A DNA stretch of 64,000 bases from Isoetes taiwanensis (Eukaryota > Streptophyta > Lycopodiopsida > Isoetales > Isoetaceae), in NCBI GenBank assembly GCA_021234155.1, contig JAJEKV010000073.1, positions 372,213 to 436,212 on the forward strand, given 5' to 3'. Every line of letters begins with the position of its first letter. Positions within the stretch are counted from its first letter, which is position 1. The translations under genes and the position numbers were made by a program. The notes under the pieces are model-generated. The model was not told the DNA's origin, searched no databases, and saw only the letters and a program-made list of their open reading frames with translations. Positions 22,908 through 36,232 of this stretch are shown here, piece after piece.

Positions 22908-25900
22908 TTTAATCTCGTGACCGCTTAATAGAAAGTCATTCTAATCATATTAACTTCTCGCGGTATATGTATTATATTCTCCGCTCACTTTACAAGTAAG
23001 TGATTTTACATGTGCCTGTGCCATCACGTAATTTTGATCTAAATTTTCGCTTTTCCTATTTTGGTACAAATTTAACAACTCATATATTGCTATTGTGAGT
23101 GTTTAGATGCCTCCGACATTTATAGTTACCCTTTTATAGAATTATATATTGTAATCAGAGTATTCCATTTTGACCTATAAGTATACGCTAATATTAATTA
23201 CGCATGACGCTTCTTATTTATTTCTCATAACCTTGTTATAACATTATCTAAGTCTCAAGTATTCCCTTAGGAGTTTGTGTAAGACATACATACTTATCCC
23301 TTCTATTATATTCGATTATTATGTGTTGAATAACTTGGTTCTTTCGATATCTTTAATGTTTCCACACTCACTTCTATCTTAGCATAGATTACGTACTATA
23401 TGAGGACGTATATAATCATTTACCAAAGGCCCATATTCTTATATATTTGATTTACTTATTCATTTTATTGTTATTTTCATAAATTTATCAGCTGCATTAC
23501 AGCTGCATTAATTTTATAGTTATGGGGCACAAAGTATACCGACATATACATTCGACGCCATTGGTACCGCCTCTGGCCAGCTATCCCAGTTGCTATGGCT
23601 ATGCAATCATCCTGCATCACGTATACCGGGCCAGGACTATGGTGTCCACTCGCTAAGCATTGAAAACCACGGTTCCGCCTGAGCCTCGTTAGGATGGTGA
23701 TGACCGAGAAGTCCCTGCCCTCTACTTAAAGTAGAAGTGTCAATGTTGGGAATAAGGAGTGCTATGGCGTCTCTATTTTGGATGGATACCGAAAAATTGG
23801 TATGCCGCTTGGTATGTAAGGAAATACCTGACCTAAAAAATTACGAGGATTGATGTATGATGCGCATCTTAAATTGCTATTCAATGTAGAAGGAGACTAG
23901 ATATAGCACCCATATATCCATGGAGAAGTGGTTTATGATTATCTACTAGACTATGTTAAGGAGGTACTATACTAAGGTGGAAACTCGATTATAAGTACCC
24001 AGCCCCCGAGAGGGAAAAACACTTTAAAAGTGTAGGTTCACCATGATGGTGTTGGTGCATAGAATGTCGACTATTATCAGATGGCTATTGCTACGCGGAA
24101 GTTGCAGGTATGATTCGTGGAATGTAGAATAATGTTGTATGAGGATGTTGGATCCATATGTACTATGGATTATAAAATACACATATATTGTGTTTGGTAA
24201 AAGAGATTGATGTTCCCGAGGTGTGAAAAACAAAGACGCAAGATTATAGACGACTAAGAAGACTAATGAGGCACGGAATACACTTAATAACATTGGTCAA
24301 ATGCATGATCCTTATGTGGTGAAAATTAAGGAAATGGCCGATCCTATGCTCTGCCTGGGGTATGTAGACGTGATAAGAGACTGACAATAGTGTGGAACGA
24401 AGTTTTCCACAAGGTGAAGAGAGCCTAGATCGAATGGACGGTTAGCGTAGGTCAAAGCATCTGTAAGACCGCTAGAGACGGAAGACCTACAATTGCTAGC
24501 AAAAGGTGCAACCGCCTGAAAGCTACAAAGTATGTTGAGCTCGGCGGCTTATTCTATGAAGGGAAGTTGACCTTCAACCAATGATATCTTTAGGGAGGCA
24601 AGTAATGTACCCACACGACAAGTGGGAGATTAAGAGGTGCTTTGAAAGTTGTTGTAAAACAACGCTTCAAATATAGAGAGTTTGAGGGACACTGAAGAGA
24701 CCAAACTGAATATGAAGAAGGGAGGGGTATCCAATGAACATCTCGCCAAGGAGGATGTGCTCGACTTGGTATTGTGTGTGCATCCCAGGAGTAGTTCCGC
24801 TGGTAGATGTGTGTATTAGACCGCTTTACTAGAACATAACTAAGAAAAGATAGGATATATACTCAGAACTTTTAGTTCATATATGAATACGGAGTAATGA
24901 AGATAAATTCTAAGCAGTAGTATTACTGGGCATGTCCACTAGGAACTTAGGGTGGGTATGTGCCCTAAGGGAATTTATGACTAGAGCGTGAGGACCAAGG
25001 CAACCTGTTGATAGAGAGTCTAGAAGGTGTGGTGTGAAATCCATGATATATAGAGAAGTAGAAGCAGGGGCTACGCCAACGGACTTGGTATATGAGTCTA
25101 GAGTTAAAGTTGGTAATACACATGTTACTATATCTCATAATAAATAACGTGAGTGGGTTTCTGATGTTTGAAGGGATTTTAGTAGTATTACATACTACAC
25201 TAGCTGGTGATATCAAGGATGTCGATTGTACATCCAGATAAAGGACATATTGGAAGATGGTAGTAAATATTTGTATACGTAATGTGGGTGGCATATTACG
25301 CGGACAATAAAAGTTTACGTAATAGCTTACAATGATATGCTTATATACGAAGATATTGGGTTAGTATGCTTTTACCGTAGATAAGCATCTGCTATCCAAT
25401 GGTTAGAGTTGACTATCTTAGATACGCTGCACTAAGGAAGATGAGAAAGTTTAAATGAGTGAGAATAGCAGAGTAAGTCTAGCATATATGCAGTGGGATG
25501 TTACTGCTCAAAAACATCCTAAGGATGGTTGGAACTGCATTGAATAACCGAGTACGAGAGCTTAACTACTCAAATGTTCTAGATACCAATGTATTAGTTC
25601 AACGCTATAAGCTAAGAGCATTTATTTGGTTTTGGGAATAAAAAGATATATAAGAATATCGCTACCCCCTACGTGGAAGATAAGAAGAGTACGATAGACT
25701 TTGGCGATTTATACCTTTTAGGGATAACCAAGAAGAGGGCAAGATGTAGGGAATTCCAAGTCCTATAAATCAAGATGAGGTGTATTGATCGAACGTTAAG
25801 ATTATATAGACCAAAGAGTCCATATAACCAAGAGTTACCCTACATGCTGCGTGAACAATTCTAGGTACGTAAGTAGAAGCCGAGGATCCGCTTCAAGCGC

Positions 25901-26349
25901 ATAGACCCGCTAGAGATTATGACTTTGAAACTCTTAAGAGGGTAAGGAATTGATAATCATATGGCTGCTACCAACGTAAGATTGAAAACATTGGATTTTC
26001 CTATTAGAAGACCACTGTGGGGTTTTAAGTACTCCGGCTTCATTATGAGGGAGCCAAAAGACGGCAACATTCAAAGGACTAAAGTTGAGGTTGACATGCT
26101 AACTTAAGATAAATAGATTAGGTGTGACAAAAAAACATGGCTTAAAACGCGAATTAATCAAGGAACCTTTTAGAAAAGGCCTTGATTGTGTAGAAACCTT
26201 TGAACTATGGCATAATCCCATATGGAAAATTATAGTAGCTTATGTACGGTTAAAGTACCATAAGCTTAAATTCATCCCTTTTAGGTCAACCCTTAGGTTA
26301 AGATATGCTTACTCCATGGTGTACCTTTATTGGGTGATCTATACTATTT

Positions 26350-26412
26350 ATACGAGTACCGCAAATACATGGAACGCCACATTCTCCCTTCTTAAAATAA
26401 TACGCCGCCCTG
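26350..26412 (+). repeat. Fragment resembling the LTR1 3' end plus leader
   Basis: GGAACGCCACATTCTC at about 26,371 followed by AAAATAATACGCCGCC parallels the LTR1/leader junction at 19,229-19,277 (GAACGCCACATTCTC, then AAAAAATGATGCCGCC). Only about 50-60 bases match, in the same orientation as the LTRs. Confidence 0.55.
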
Positions 26413-27884
26413 ATTGGGGTTAGTTAAACAAATGACTAAGCACCTAAAACTGCGTGAGAAGGAAGTATACATAAAAAGGAAGGTAATTCCTTATTTCCAA
26501 AGGTAATAGCATGAAAGCTTTTTAAAACATAGAAGAGCTTAAGCACCAAGGTGCATTTGACATACTTATCATAAGAAGGTTTAAGGATCAAGTCCATATC
26601 AAACATCAATGTAACAAAAGGTAAACAGATGTAGATAAGATAAAATCGAAAAGTTGGGCCTTCAAATAATCCCTCTCCATACATGGGTTAAAGCCACGAT
26701 CGCTAACGGGCCTCAAGACATGTGAATAACAATACATCAAGATGTACAAGTCCAACATAGAGTTGGCCCCATTTGGGAAGTAGGTGTACAGCCACATCAT
26801 AAGTGAACTACAAAGGTTACATTTTCAAATGGTTAGAGCAGAGCTCTAGCATTGTGGGATGAGGATATATGTTTGTTATGTACATAGTATGTACACATAC
26901 GACAAACATGCTGGAGAGGTAATCTAAGTGGCTTACACAAGAGAGAAAGACAACATTCACTCCTGCTGTAGGCTAAGGTAGATGTCGAAGTTGGCACCGG
27001 GGCCAAAATGTCAACGCCAATAGAATAAAGCCAAGGTAGTGGGGCTGGAGTAGTACACAGTACAATTCCGTGATAGGTATCAAATAGAGTTACATGCTAA
27101 AAGTTAAAATGTGTCTTGGTAGACACCTAAAACTAGCTTTTCCCACATGATCCATACCGGATCAGCAGAGGTAACGCCATGGGTTACATGAGGTATAAGC
27201 AGGGATATATATAGACTCGTAATACGGATACAAGTCCGTGGTTGTCTCAACATAGATAATTGTAGAAAGGGTCACAAAGCAAAGGCAAGCACTCACATTC
27301 CGTAATCACGACATACGGTTGCTCACTCAGCCTAGCCATGGCTATGGGCTTAAATGCGATGTCGTCATTTGGAATGCCAAAACAAAGAGTAAGCATGACA
27401 TCATGACAAAGAAATGTAATGAGTAACATTTTGATGTAGGATAATGTTGAATTATAACCCCAATGATAGGTAGGTTTACAAACATAAGAGGCATATAATA
27501 GCTGTGCTTAGAAGGCACAAGATGGTTAACAGATAATGAAGGAGTACTGGATTGGCATCTACCGAATATAGATCACAAACTAAAGGATGATTTGTATACG
27601 ATGTATGCACGAAGGGCCAGATAATCAAAATCTACCTATAGACGAGAAAACATATTGACGAAAAAAAAGGACCTCGATGCATGATGATATTTAGCACCGA
27701 TAGAAAGCGTTATTCCAACACATGAAGGGTGGCCATTAAGCAATATACAAAGGTAGACTTTATGCTTGAAAGGGCAAAGAAGAGTTTTAAAAACTCCTTA
27801 AAGATTTGGTGCATGGCTTAGGAAGAAGACTTCCATGTCCTAAGACAAGATGGTGAATTGAATTCACTCAAGGACATTTTGTAA

Positions 27885-28010
27885 TAAATAGATAGATAGG
27901 TAGATAGCATTTATATATCATGCCACATTGGCAAGGCCCATGAGGACATATGACGACCCCGTGAGACTTGAACACAAGATCTCGGAATAGAGAGGCCTAT
28001 CTTGAGGGGT
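27885..28010 (-). mobile_element. Possible tRNA-derived SINE remnant with TATC-rich tail
   Basis: On the minus strand, a B-box-like GTGTTCAAGTCTCACGGGGT (27,956-27,975 region) is followed, further 3', by a simple-repeat tail rich in CTATCTAC/CTATCTAT (+ strand ATAGATAGATAGGTAGATAG at 27,889-27,908). The A box is not clear. It resembles a truncated SINE and is not a functional tRNA. Confidence 0.4.
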
Positions 28011-29119
28011 CTTTTGATGGTACTGGCCCTTGGGATATTCACATAACCCTTGGAATACGAAGTTCATTTGTGGAACTTAACGCCATTTGGGCACTACAAA
28101 GGAATGGTTAAAATATTTTGCCCCAACCATATTTGGATACCCCAGAAGGAGGTGAGTAATCACCAATGGTTGGGTGGCATTGGATTGTAATGAGAACAAC
28201 TCTTAAAAGAGGGTAGATCATTGCTACTTTGGATACGACGTAGGTGCGATAACTACTCATAGCCATATGTGGTGAACTTTGGTACAAAATGATACCAAGG
28301 TTTGTACCTAAATGTATGACTCATTAATGTGACATGAAAGTATGTGTCATGATCTAGGGAAGTGATCCATAAAAGGAACAAGACCAATGAGAAGGAATAT
28401 TGAAGGGTGGTAGGATCAAAGTAGAATCCAAACCGATGGTCTAGAGGGTGTCGCATGGCAGTCCCTAGTCGGTTGATCACAAAGAGATCCTTTCTCCGAA
28501 CTCGAGACGAAGTCAAGGTTTAAACACTAGAGAGAGGCAACGTGAATTAGAATTATGTTTATAAACATTACTATATAACGTCAATAAGTTGCCCAATATA
28601 AAAGCATAAGTGAATGTAGTGTATGGATTGAATCATGGCAAGGGCCGTAAGAAACTGTGGTTATCAAGGGCATCTACCAAAGGAAAAAATAATTATGGAT
28701 CGAGGAACGTATTAACTCGACATTATTATCAAGCCGCCTAAAGAATATCCAAGGATATAACATGCCGCTATTCCCAGAGAGTTGCCCCGTCGTTAATTAA
28801 ATTTAATTAGTCCCACCAAGTGAGTTGATGTTATCATAACAAGTTGGCTTCCACTTAAGTATAGATTACGCCGTGTCATTTGGCCTGGCTTATTCCTAGG
28901 CTAGCTTTATATATGGTTAGCCATCCGCTGACTATGGCAAGAGAGAGGTCGCACTGTAGCTATAGCAAGAGTGCTTACCCGTAAGCTGCGGCTTAGAGAA
29001 CTTGTTCTACGTAAGTTATGGCGCCTCCACTTCGTGGTTTACCAAAGGCACGCCTCTAATTTAAATAGGAAAATAGATGCACTATAAAATATTAGAAAAA
29101 AAGGTTATATCCCTTTAAG

Positions 29120-29215
29120 AAAGAAGTTGGCTTATTGGTAAAGGTGTTATTTGGGTGCAAAAGGCCGTGGGTTCAAGACCCCATAGTACCTTTTATATAA
29201 AAAGTTGCTATGCAA
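29120..29215 (+). mobile_element. tRNA-derived SINE-like element 1
   Basis: An A-box-like TTGGCTTATTGGTAAAGG at 29,127-29,144 is followed 42 bases later by a B-box-like GGGTTCAAGACCCC at 29,169-29,182, the spacing of an internal pol III promoter. It ends in TTTTATATAAAAAG. A cloverleaf with a proper anticodon stem and acceptor stem is not apparent, so I call it SINE-like, not a tRNA gene. Confidence 0.55.
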
Positions 29216-29267
29216 AGAAATAGAGTACTATATGTGTATAAGAAATATGAAACATATATTACATTCA

Positions 29268-29380
29268 AGAGAGAGCTTGGTGTGGTGGTAGGCACTAGGC
29301 TTGAGTTGAGAGAGGTCATGGGTTTAAATTTGATTGGGGTCAAAATAATATGTATATAAAAAAATACTTAAAATTTTATA
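29268..29380 (+). mobile_element. tRNA-derived SINE-like element 2
   Basis: GAGAGCTTGGTGTGGTGGTA followed by GGCAC (A-box region, 29,271-29,295) and CATGGGTTTAAATTTGATTG (B-box region, 29,318-29,337) have the same ~42-base spacing as the neighbour at 29,127. The form GGTGTGGTGGTAGGCAC then GAGAGGTCATGGGTT is typical of plant Au-like SINE heads. The B box is mutated (GGTTTAAAT for GGTTCGAAT). An A-rich tail follows (29,350-29,366). Confidence 0.6.
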
Positions 29381-29778
29381 TCGCTGAAATACGCCAAGCT
29401 TTATACGTATCGGGCTTTACTCAAGATTGAACACGCCAGCCCCTACCATGATCCGAGTCGCCAGCAGCGGCGCTCGAAAGTTGACTTCGTGGCCCCCTCC
29501 TTGACCATTTTTCGCCTAATGGTCCAGGGTATTTGGGGGCACGCCTCCGATCCAATGGAGCCATTTCCGCCTATCCCAGTTTAATCACAAAAAGTTATAG
29601 CCTCCCAAACTTCAAGGTTCTCCACGCCTCTAACTTCTTTAAACCTACAATTTCTTACTTTAACCTAACACAAAGCCAAACATCAAAGAACTAACAATCA
29701 CACTAGCTTAGCCTCCTACCTAGCCGATGAACTACGAAGTAGAGTTTGCCAGTTAAGTGATTCCGCCAACCGTAATCA

Positions 29779-31519
29779 TGGCTCGACACCATCAGACGCT
29801 TCTCCTCAATATATACGGATAATCTCAGCGATACATACCGACTTTCCCTCCCATGGCAACCACCTCGCCATGAGCAGGGCTCCTCCATCTATTCCACTGC
29901 CACCTATATTATGGTGCCCGGAAAGAAGGACACTAAGGGGTCATTCGCCCACGCCAATGGACTCCTACGCCGCTGAAGCGAATACAAGGGTTAGCACACA
30001 GCATAAATCACATATAAATAACCACCACGGCGTGCATGCATTCATTCAAATACCAACGCAAAGAATATGCATCTAAAACTAAGAAAACACCCAAACCTCG
30101 TGTTCTACCCCTACTGACTCCAAAGGAGGATCGACGAACGGTTGGGCCTCAAGAGATCACAGCACTCCAGGGTCTTGCATGGTGGGTTACCGCATAGAAC
30201 ATCTGGGCTAGGGCTGTCCACTCCCATCCCGCCCCTCCCCGGCAGGTATTAATTTTTGCAACATGGGTCAATTCCACGCTTATGGCTTCTCGCTTATAGC
30301 TCTTCCTGAGACGCTAGACTAAGGTATCACCCTTGAGCCTACTCCAGGTTCATGAAGCTCGTCCGGGATGAGGCAGGTCAAAGCGCCCTCCGTAATCACA
30401 AGGGTTCCATGGTGAGCTAGGAGAATACGCGGCCGCATCGGGCCGACCCCCGCGATCCGCATTCACTTACTCACCCTAAATCACTAAAGTGCAAGGTGCC
30501 CTATACAAAATACACCACCACACCCAGGAGTCAGACCCATACCCGCCCCCACGCGGACCGCCATCGTGCTCAGCCCAATCGTAGGAGTCTCGTGTGAGCC
30601 TTTATGTTCGCGGCAAGACCCCACCCCACTTCACCATCGCGGTTCCTTTGTCCGGTGCTAAGCCAGTCCATACGGCCTATGACCCGGTGGGCTCTTGTGT
30701 ACGAGTCGCATTATTGGGAATTAAGGTGTCGGCCTTAGGAACATACTAACGTGATATGAGTTCAGAGGTCTCTCACTCCCTACTCTTATTTCCCCATTTC
30801 CAGAGTGATACCATACAAAGAACAACAACTATCCTTTTAAGAACCAAACTTAATCAGAATATGAAGAGAACTTACCTTTTACAATCAAGGGTTAGTCTTA
30901 CCATTGGAAACACGAGAGAAATCGCATTACGTAACAACACAACAAGTGCCCAACAGGCGCTACTCCTAGAATTACAACTAAACTACTACTAACCAGTGCT
31001 TCGCTGGAACCGCTATCGGGTGCTTCCATGAAGCCAGATGAAGGGTGGCAAAGAATGTGCCTAGAGGTTGTTCAAAGGATTTTGGTGAGGTCAAGAATGC
31101 CCAGCCACTGCTCCTTGGGCGCCAAAGCACAAATTCTTGGGCCAAATGCCTCAGCGCCAGCAATACCCTCCCAGCCAACCGCCTCTATGCCTTGTGCAGC
31201 CCTCTCCCTCCCCCATCTCCCAGCCTTGCCTTGACTCCTGAATTTTAAAGGCACAAAGCCCTAATTTTGGGTGTCCAAAATGGAAACCATGCCTTGCCTA
31301 ATCGATGGGGCCAAGTGGCACCCCTTTGTTGGTGCTAATTAACTAATTTTAGCTTTTAGTTTAGGGTAATTAGGCTTATACTGAGGACATCCACAATGGA
31401 TTACAACATAGCTAAATAAAACCATTGTGGTTTCACTCCCACTTAGACAATTACCCTTATGTCCTAGTGACGGTTCCTGGCTGCGTATAATGATAACGAT
31501 AAATGCCTCGAACGTCACA
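29779..31519 (+). mobile_element. LTR2 of the ~14-kb LTR element (3' copy)
   Basis: This is the direct repeat of 17,480-19,240, framed as TG (29,779-29,780) to CA (31,518-31,519) and about 1.74 kb long. It keeps the anchors listed for LTR1, in order. Compared with LTR1 it differs by dozens of 1-10 base indels, many at CTG/CAG-like sites, and near 30,428 has a GC-rich stretch containing GCGGCCGC that is absent from LTR1. Its right edge lies about 200 bp before the first readable LINE B sequence. Confidence 0.8.
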
Positions 31520-31699
31520 ATCCATGGGAGGATAATAAATCTAACTAGGGCACACACAAGGCCATCCATCTAACATTTGACAATAACTCGATATCTACAT
31601 AATGTTTAAACTCCCAATGACCATGACAACTTGATAGAATAGAATAGATTTTTTATCGTCCACAGAGATCAATTGGCCTATGAGACCCAAACAAAAAGA

Positions 31700-33205
31700 G
31701 AGCAACAAGGGTATTATTGTCAAGATTCCTCTCCTAAACATGCACGGTTTGATGTTGACTGCAAATGGCTTAAAAAATAGTCGGATGATAATTGATCAAT
31801 TGGAAACATAGCTTGATAATCATGGTAGCAGAGGACCGCACTATATCATCACACAACTTGTGTATGCTGATGATGTTTCGCTTATGACGCATTCAACTGC
31901 TAGTATGTACAACATCATTTACATGCTTTGCACTCTTCTTGTGAGACCACAGGCCTGCGCCTTAATCTTTGAAAGACCAAGCTCTTAATAGTTCAGTCTT
32001 CTTGGCATACCGTTCCAACTTAAGGCTTATAATAGCTACGAGCGTTGTGATAGCTCAAGGATTTTGGTGTAAATTCTCAGAAGGACACACTCGGGGAATA
32101 GTGTATCATCACCAAGCAATGAGTGCGCCGTTAGAGAGTTAATTTTATGCAATGCAAACGCCTGCTTTTGCACAAAGATTCATGATTAGCCGCAGCGTCA
32201 CTTTTGATTCAGACTTTGATAGAGCATGTTTTGCTATATGGCTCTGAAGCGTGAGCCTGCCATTAGTGTTAGTTCTTGAGAAAGCTTGAAACAAATGCAA
32301 TCCTTTGTCACTTACAACCTATGAATGAAAACTATGGTCCCATATGCTATTCTTTTACAAGATGCAACACATGGATGATGATAGATATGTTTTGTAGCGT
32401 ACCGCTTATGGTTTCAGTTCCTCAATGCTTGAAAAGGCATTGAAAGTTTACTTGTAGTGTACATGGTTTGGTCTACCGGTCTATGCAATAGGAACAATGC
32501 ACCACACTATCTAGATGGTCTTTATTTAAGATATGTGATGCACATGTCTTGATCCAAGTTAAAACTGGTTATTATCATGAAAACTCCACTTTGGCACAAG
32601 GACCACAAGCTTATTTGCTTGCTTCTTTTCCCATGAAAGAGCTTGTAACTATTGCATCAATTCGTATAGGGTCATACATGCTAAAGATTAAAACATATAG
32701 ATTGGAGCGATCCCAACTACTGCGATAGGTGAGATTATGTGCATGCTGTCAGTTATAGCTTATTAAAGATGAAAACCACTCAGTTCTAAGATCTTCTGGT
32801 TTTGAGACGATCAAGAATCGTTATTTGACACTGACATTACATTCCATGCTTCCACAACTGCAGCATTATCTCACACGGACATTATACATACCGAGGTTCT
32901 TAGATGCTACTCCAATTGATGGTTTTACCAATGTCACTATGATTTTTTTTGTACAAATTCTATTTATTAATACAGTCTATAGTATCATCAATAATGCAGT
33001 TTTCTCTTGAAAACCTTTCTGCAGCAGGGTTTTTTTAATCTTGTGTAGTAATGGCTGTACTAACCCATTATGCGTCTCCCGGCGGCTCTCGTCTCCGGAC
33101 GCAGGTTAAAATCTATTTACCCTATTATTTTTACACCGCTTGGGGCCCCTATAGGCCATATGTCTCCTGAAATGATAAATATATAATTCAATTCAATTCA
33201 ATTTT
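31700..33205 (+). pseudogene. LINE B: reverse transcriptase remnant with ATTCA-repeat 3' tail
   Basis: This decayed non-LTR retrotransposon is related to LINE A. DQLET followed by LDNHG (about 31,795-31,826) parallels the IDQLESWLVDN of LINE A. The RT active-site box is intact as YADDVSL at 31,863-31,883, followed by GLRLNL.KTK (about 31,953-31,982) and LIQTLIEHVLLYGSEA (about 32,203-32,250), the LLYG.E motif. The 3' region has no clear ORF and ends at 33,185-33,205 in AATTCAATTCAATTCAATTT, a simple-repeat tail as seen in RTE-like and some other LINE clades rather than a poly(A). The 5' part, including the endonuclease, is missing. Frameshifts break the reading frame. Confidence 0.85.
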
Positions 33206-36200
33206 TGAGGGTACAATTTTGATTAATATAAGTAAAAACAAGGTACACTCCACCTCCCGTGGGCTCCCACAATAGGCCGAGAAGTATACAATGCTCTTGG
33301 TCACCGATAGAAAGAATTGTAAATAAAAGATACACCATCAAACTGAAAGGCCACCCTAAGATCACGCCCATGTACTCATGGTCAAGGTTCAACCTTCTTC
33401 TTCATCCCTCGCAAAATGAGCGTGCTCCTCAGCCTTTAGTTCCTCCGGGGCATTGTGAGGCGGCCTTCTTCCCAACTAAGGTTGTAGGTACTATGGGGAA
33501 GGTAATAGTACTTGTAGAGTGCAATCATTATTCTCGTATTTGAAGAACACACCTAAGGAATACCTAGAAGAATAAGATAGGCGTGTCGCCTGATTGTATG
33601 AGAACGTCAAGATCCGGGCTTTCTCCTATTAGCAAGATTTCATGGAGGCTTACCGTTTTCCTGCAAATACCCACTATCAAGAAGCCCAACCCGCAAGATT
33701 TCCAAGCAGAAGTAGATCTCACAGCATTTCAGGGGCAAGGCTAAGCAACTGGCTCTCTCCCACTAGCAAGGTACTATAGCAATTCAACAAGAGCTCCCTC
33801 CATTACTAGAGTAAACTCCGCTACTCCAATTCGTATAACCGCTTCAATCCTCTTCTCAATAAAGGTACTATAGACTAGGCTACTCTTTCCAAGTAGAGTC
33901 AGTATGTAGTAAATATTATATTCAAATGCTTTTGAATAATACAGAGAAAGCCAATCACCCAATGGAGATTTTCCAGAAGCTTCCAAAGAAGATGCCGCAT
34001 GCACTCCGGCAGCCCTGCCATGACAAAAGCAGCTTTGGAACAAAATATCTGCACCAAGCACACTCCCAGCATCAGCTGCTTAAATATCAAACAATATAAG
34101 CAAATTTACAAGAGACAATGTGCCCCGCCCCAGAGCATTCCTTGTTTTACTCAATCTAGTCTCAGACGGGATCATCAAGTCATCTCTAGTCGATAGAGTA
34201 TAAGGAAAAAATCAGCGGACAAATATATACCATATCAATGTGCATTGAGAAAAGACAACCACACCATATCCTCCCTAACACTCTCAAATGCACAGCACCT
34301 TAGTGTCCTAAAGCACAAACAATAATAGGTAAGTTTAATACTTAAGATCTGGATACTCCATGCCATATCATTCAAAGAAGAACTCTTCATAAGTTGCTCC
34401 AGATGGTCAACGACGAGGATATTCATTACAAAGATCCGCAAAGATTTCTACGTGCATTCAACTCTTCCTCGCATATAATGCCAGGCTTGATACCGCATCG
34501 ATCAAGATAAACAACAAAGCTTATTCAGTGTTCACGATCATCCCGTAGGGATGCACTCCACCCATTTGCTATGAGTTCCTTTCCACTTGATTTTAAATCT
34601 ACAAATGTATGCAGATTTAAATCCACCCATAAGTAAAACCTAGAATTAATCCTCGAATTTATGTAAGGAATTATGCGAACTCAACTTACACCTTATTTGA
34701 TGATTTATCTTGCCATGCCATTGACCCTCACCCACCCATTTGAGAGGAGGGAATATTCATTGAATGCCCACCAAGTTTGGTATACTCAATGCAAAGTGAC
34801 ACTAAATTTCCAAAATTTGCACTAAAACAAAGATGTAAAACCAAATTTCTGACAATCGCATCTTAATGAACTTCTAGTTACATTTGAAATACAAACTTCC
34901 TAATTTGGGAATGTAGCTTTTGGATGCTCTATATTTAAGTATGGAAGAAAATAGAATTTCATATGCAGCTACATGAGCTAATTACCTTTTCTCAATGACC
35001 GCATACCCGACAAGGCCAATAAAGTGACATTCATGCGCGAACAGTATCGCCTTTATAGAGGCCACAAGGAGAGGCAGTATCGCTAGTTGAGTGCGTCTCA
35101 CGCCAGTGATTCAAACCAAAAGCAGATTTATGGCATACTCGACCAAAACCAAGCCTACTATCAAGAGTATGTTCCTTAGCGCCGTAAGATGTGAGATCCG
35201 CATAAAGTTCACAGAACTGATAATTGTTGAAACAACTGGCACAAAACCCAAAAGCGATGGGTACGGAAACCTCTATGATTTCGGCGGCTTCGCGAAAATC
35301 GTATAAATGTCAGCCTTTCCAGCCTAACACCTATCGAGCCTTGTGGGCTCTCGCTCTGATGTCAGCCACGCCCCTTAAGGCTAAAACTTAGCGCATCTTT
35401 TATCGCTTATTGTCCCCGCATTCAATTCACTTACATATTGCCACATGTCCACATAGTAAGACATGTATAAATTATTAAAGACACCTTTCACAAACCTCTT
35501 AAAATTGCACAAATTGAAGATGCAACACACACGACCAAGCTCTATCTAAAATCTTCTTTCATAAATGTTGGAAAATATTAACAGGATACCATATACTAAA
35601 GACCTAAAAATTTCCTTATATTTAAATTTTCTTAACATAACGAAACTTGAATGTATAAGAAATTTATCACTGCGAGGCTACACCACTATGAAATTTCTTG
35701 GTTCTAAACTCATGTAATCGATCCACTCCGTAGCGCAATCGTGAAAGTGCAAATATAGTTTATAGCTAGAATAAAAATGAGTAAGGGGTACACTACAGAA
35801 TATAATCACAGTCTGAACTTCATGTCTCTAAAGTGTCAAAGAATCAATGGCTTAAGTTTTTACTCTATGCTTGGGCCTTGCAACACACACCAAAACACTA
35901 TGCAATGATCCTTTAACTAGCTGCCATTTTTAATATGGGACCAAGTGATAGAAGCTATGCATATGGTCAGACCCTCAAACATTTGTCAATTCTAAAATAT
36001 GCCATGTACGGGCATTGAAGCAAAGTCCTCAACTAAAAGAAATGCTATATTGGACTGCATCCACTATCTAGCTTGAACGCATTAAAGCAAAAAACACATA
36101 TTTTGAACAACTTCTCTTGCAAGTTGATGCTCACCTCTATCTATATAGTGGCTCATAAGTGCAGCAGCCATTTCCCAGCAATCTTAGGGTACTAAAACAC

Positions 36201-36230
36201 ACCATGGTATATGTGACGACCTTATGCACA
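33206..36230. other. Unassigned stretch
   Basis: No supported gene. A minus-strand open frame at 33,774-34,061 (95 codons) and another at 34,235-34,441 show ordinary amino-acid composition but no motif I can name. The short sequence AGGTACTATAG occurs twice (33,770 and 33,864). The region may contain introns or exons of an unrecognised minus-strand gene. Confidence 0.3.
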
Positions 36231-36232
36231 TT

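Larger units (their letters stand above)
22908..29778. mobile_element. Internal region of the 14-kb LTR element, no recognisable gag-pol
   Basis: The remainder of the interior between the LTRs carries no zinc knuckle, protease, RT, RNase H or integrase motif that I can find on either strand, and only ORFs of about 110 codons or fewer. It resembles a large non-autonomous LTR element, or an autonomous one whose coding region has been replaced or is unreadable. Smaller insertions inside it (SINE-like pieces and a fragment of the LTR-leader junction) are listed separately. A GC-richer patch lies at about 23,560-23,720. Confidence 0.6.

Noticed and set aside
23501-23525. GCTGCATTACAGCTGCATTA microduplication
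   Set aside because: Too short to interpret; likely slippage or a base-calling effect.
24366-24381. TATGTAGACGTGATA reads YVDVI, similar to the gypsy RT box YVDD
   Set aside because: No other RT motif lies in frame or nearby on either side, and the second aspartate is absent.
29127-29182. Possible functional tRNA gene (A and B boxes)
   Set aside because: No acceptor or anticodon stem pairing could be made, and it ends in an A/T tail; SINE-like is a better description.
17475-31524. Target-site duplication for the 14-kb LTR element
   Set aside because: The five bases before LTR1 (TTTCG) and after LTR2 (ATCCA) do not match.
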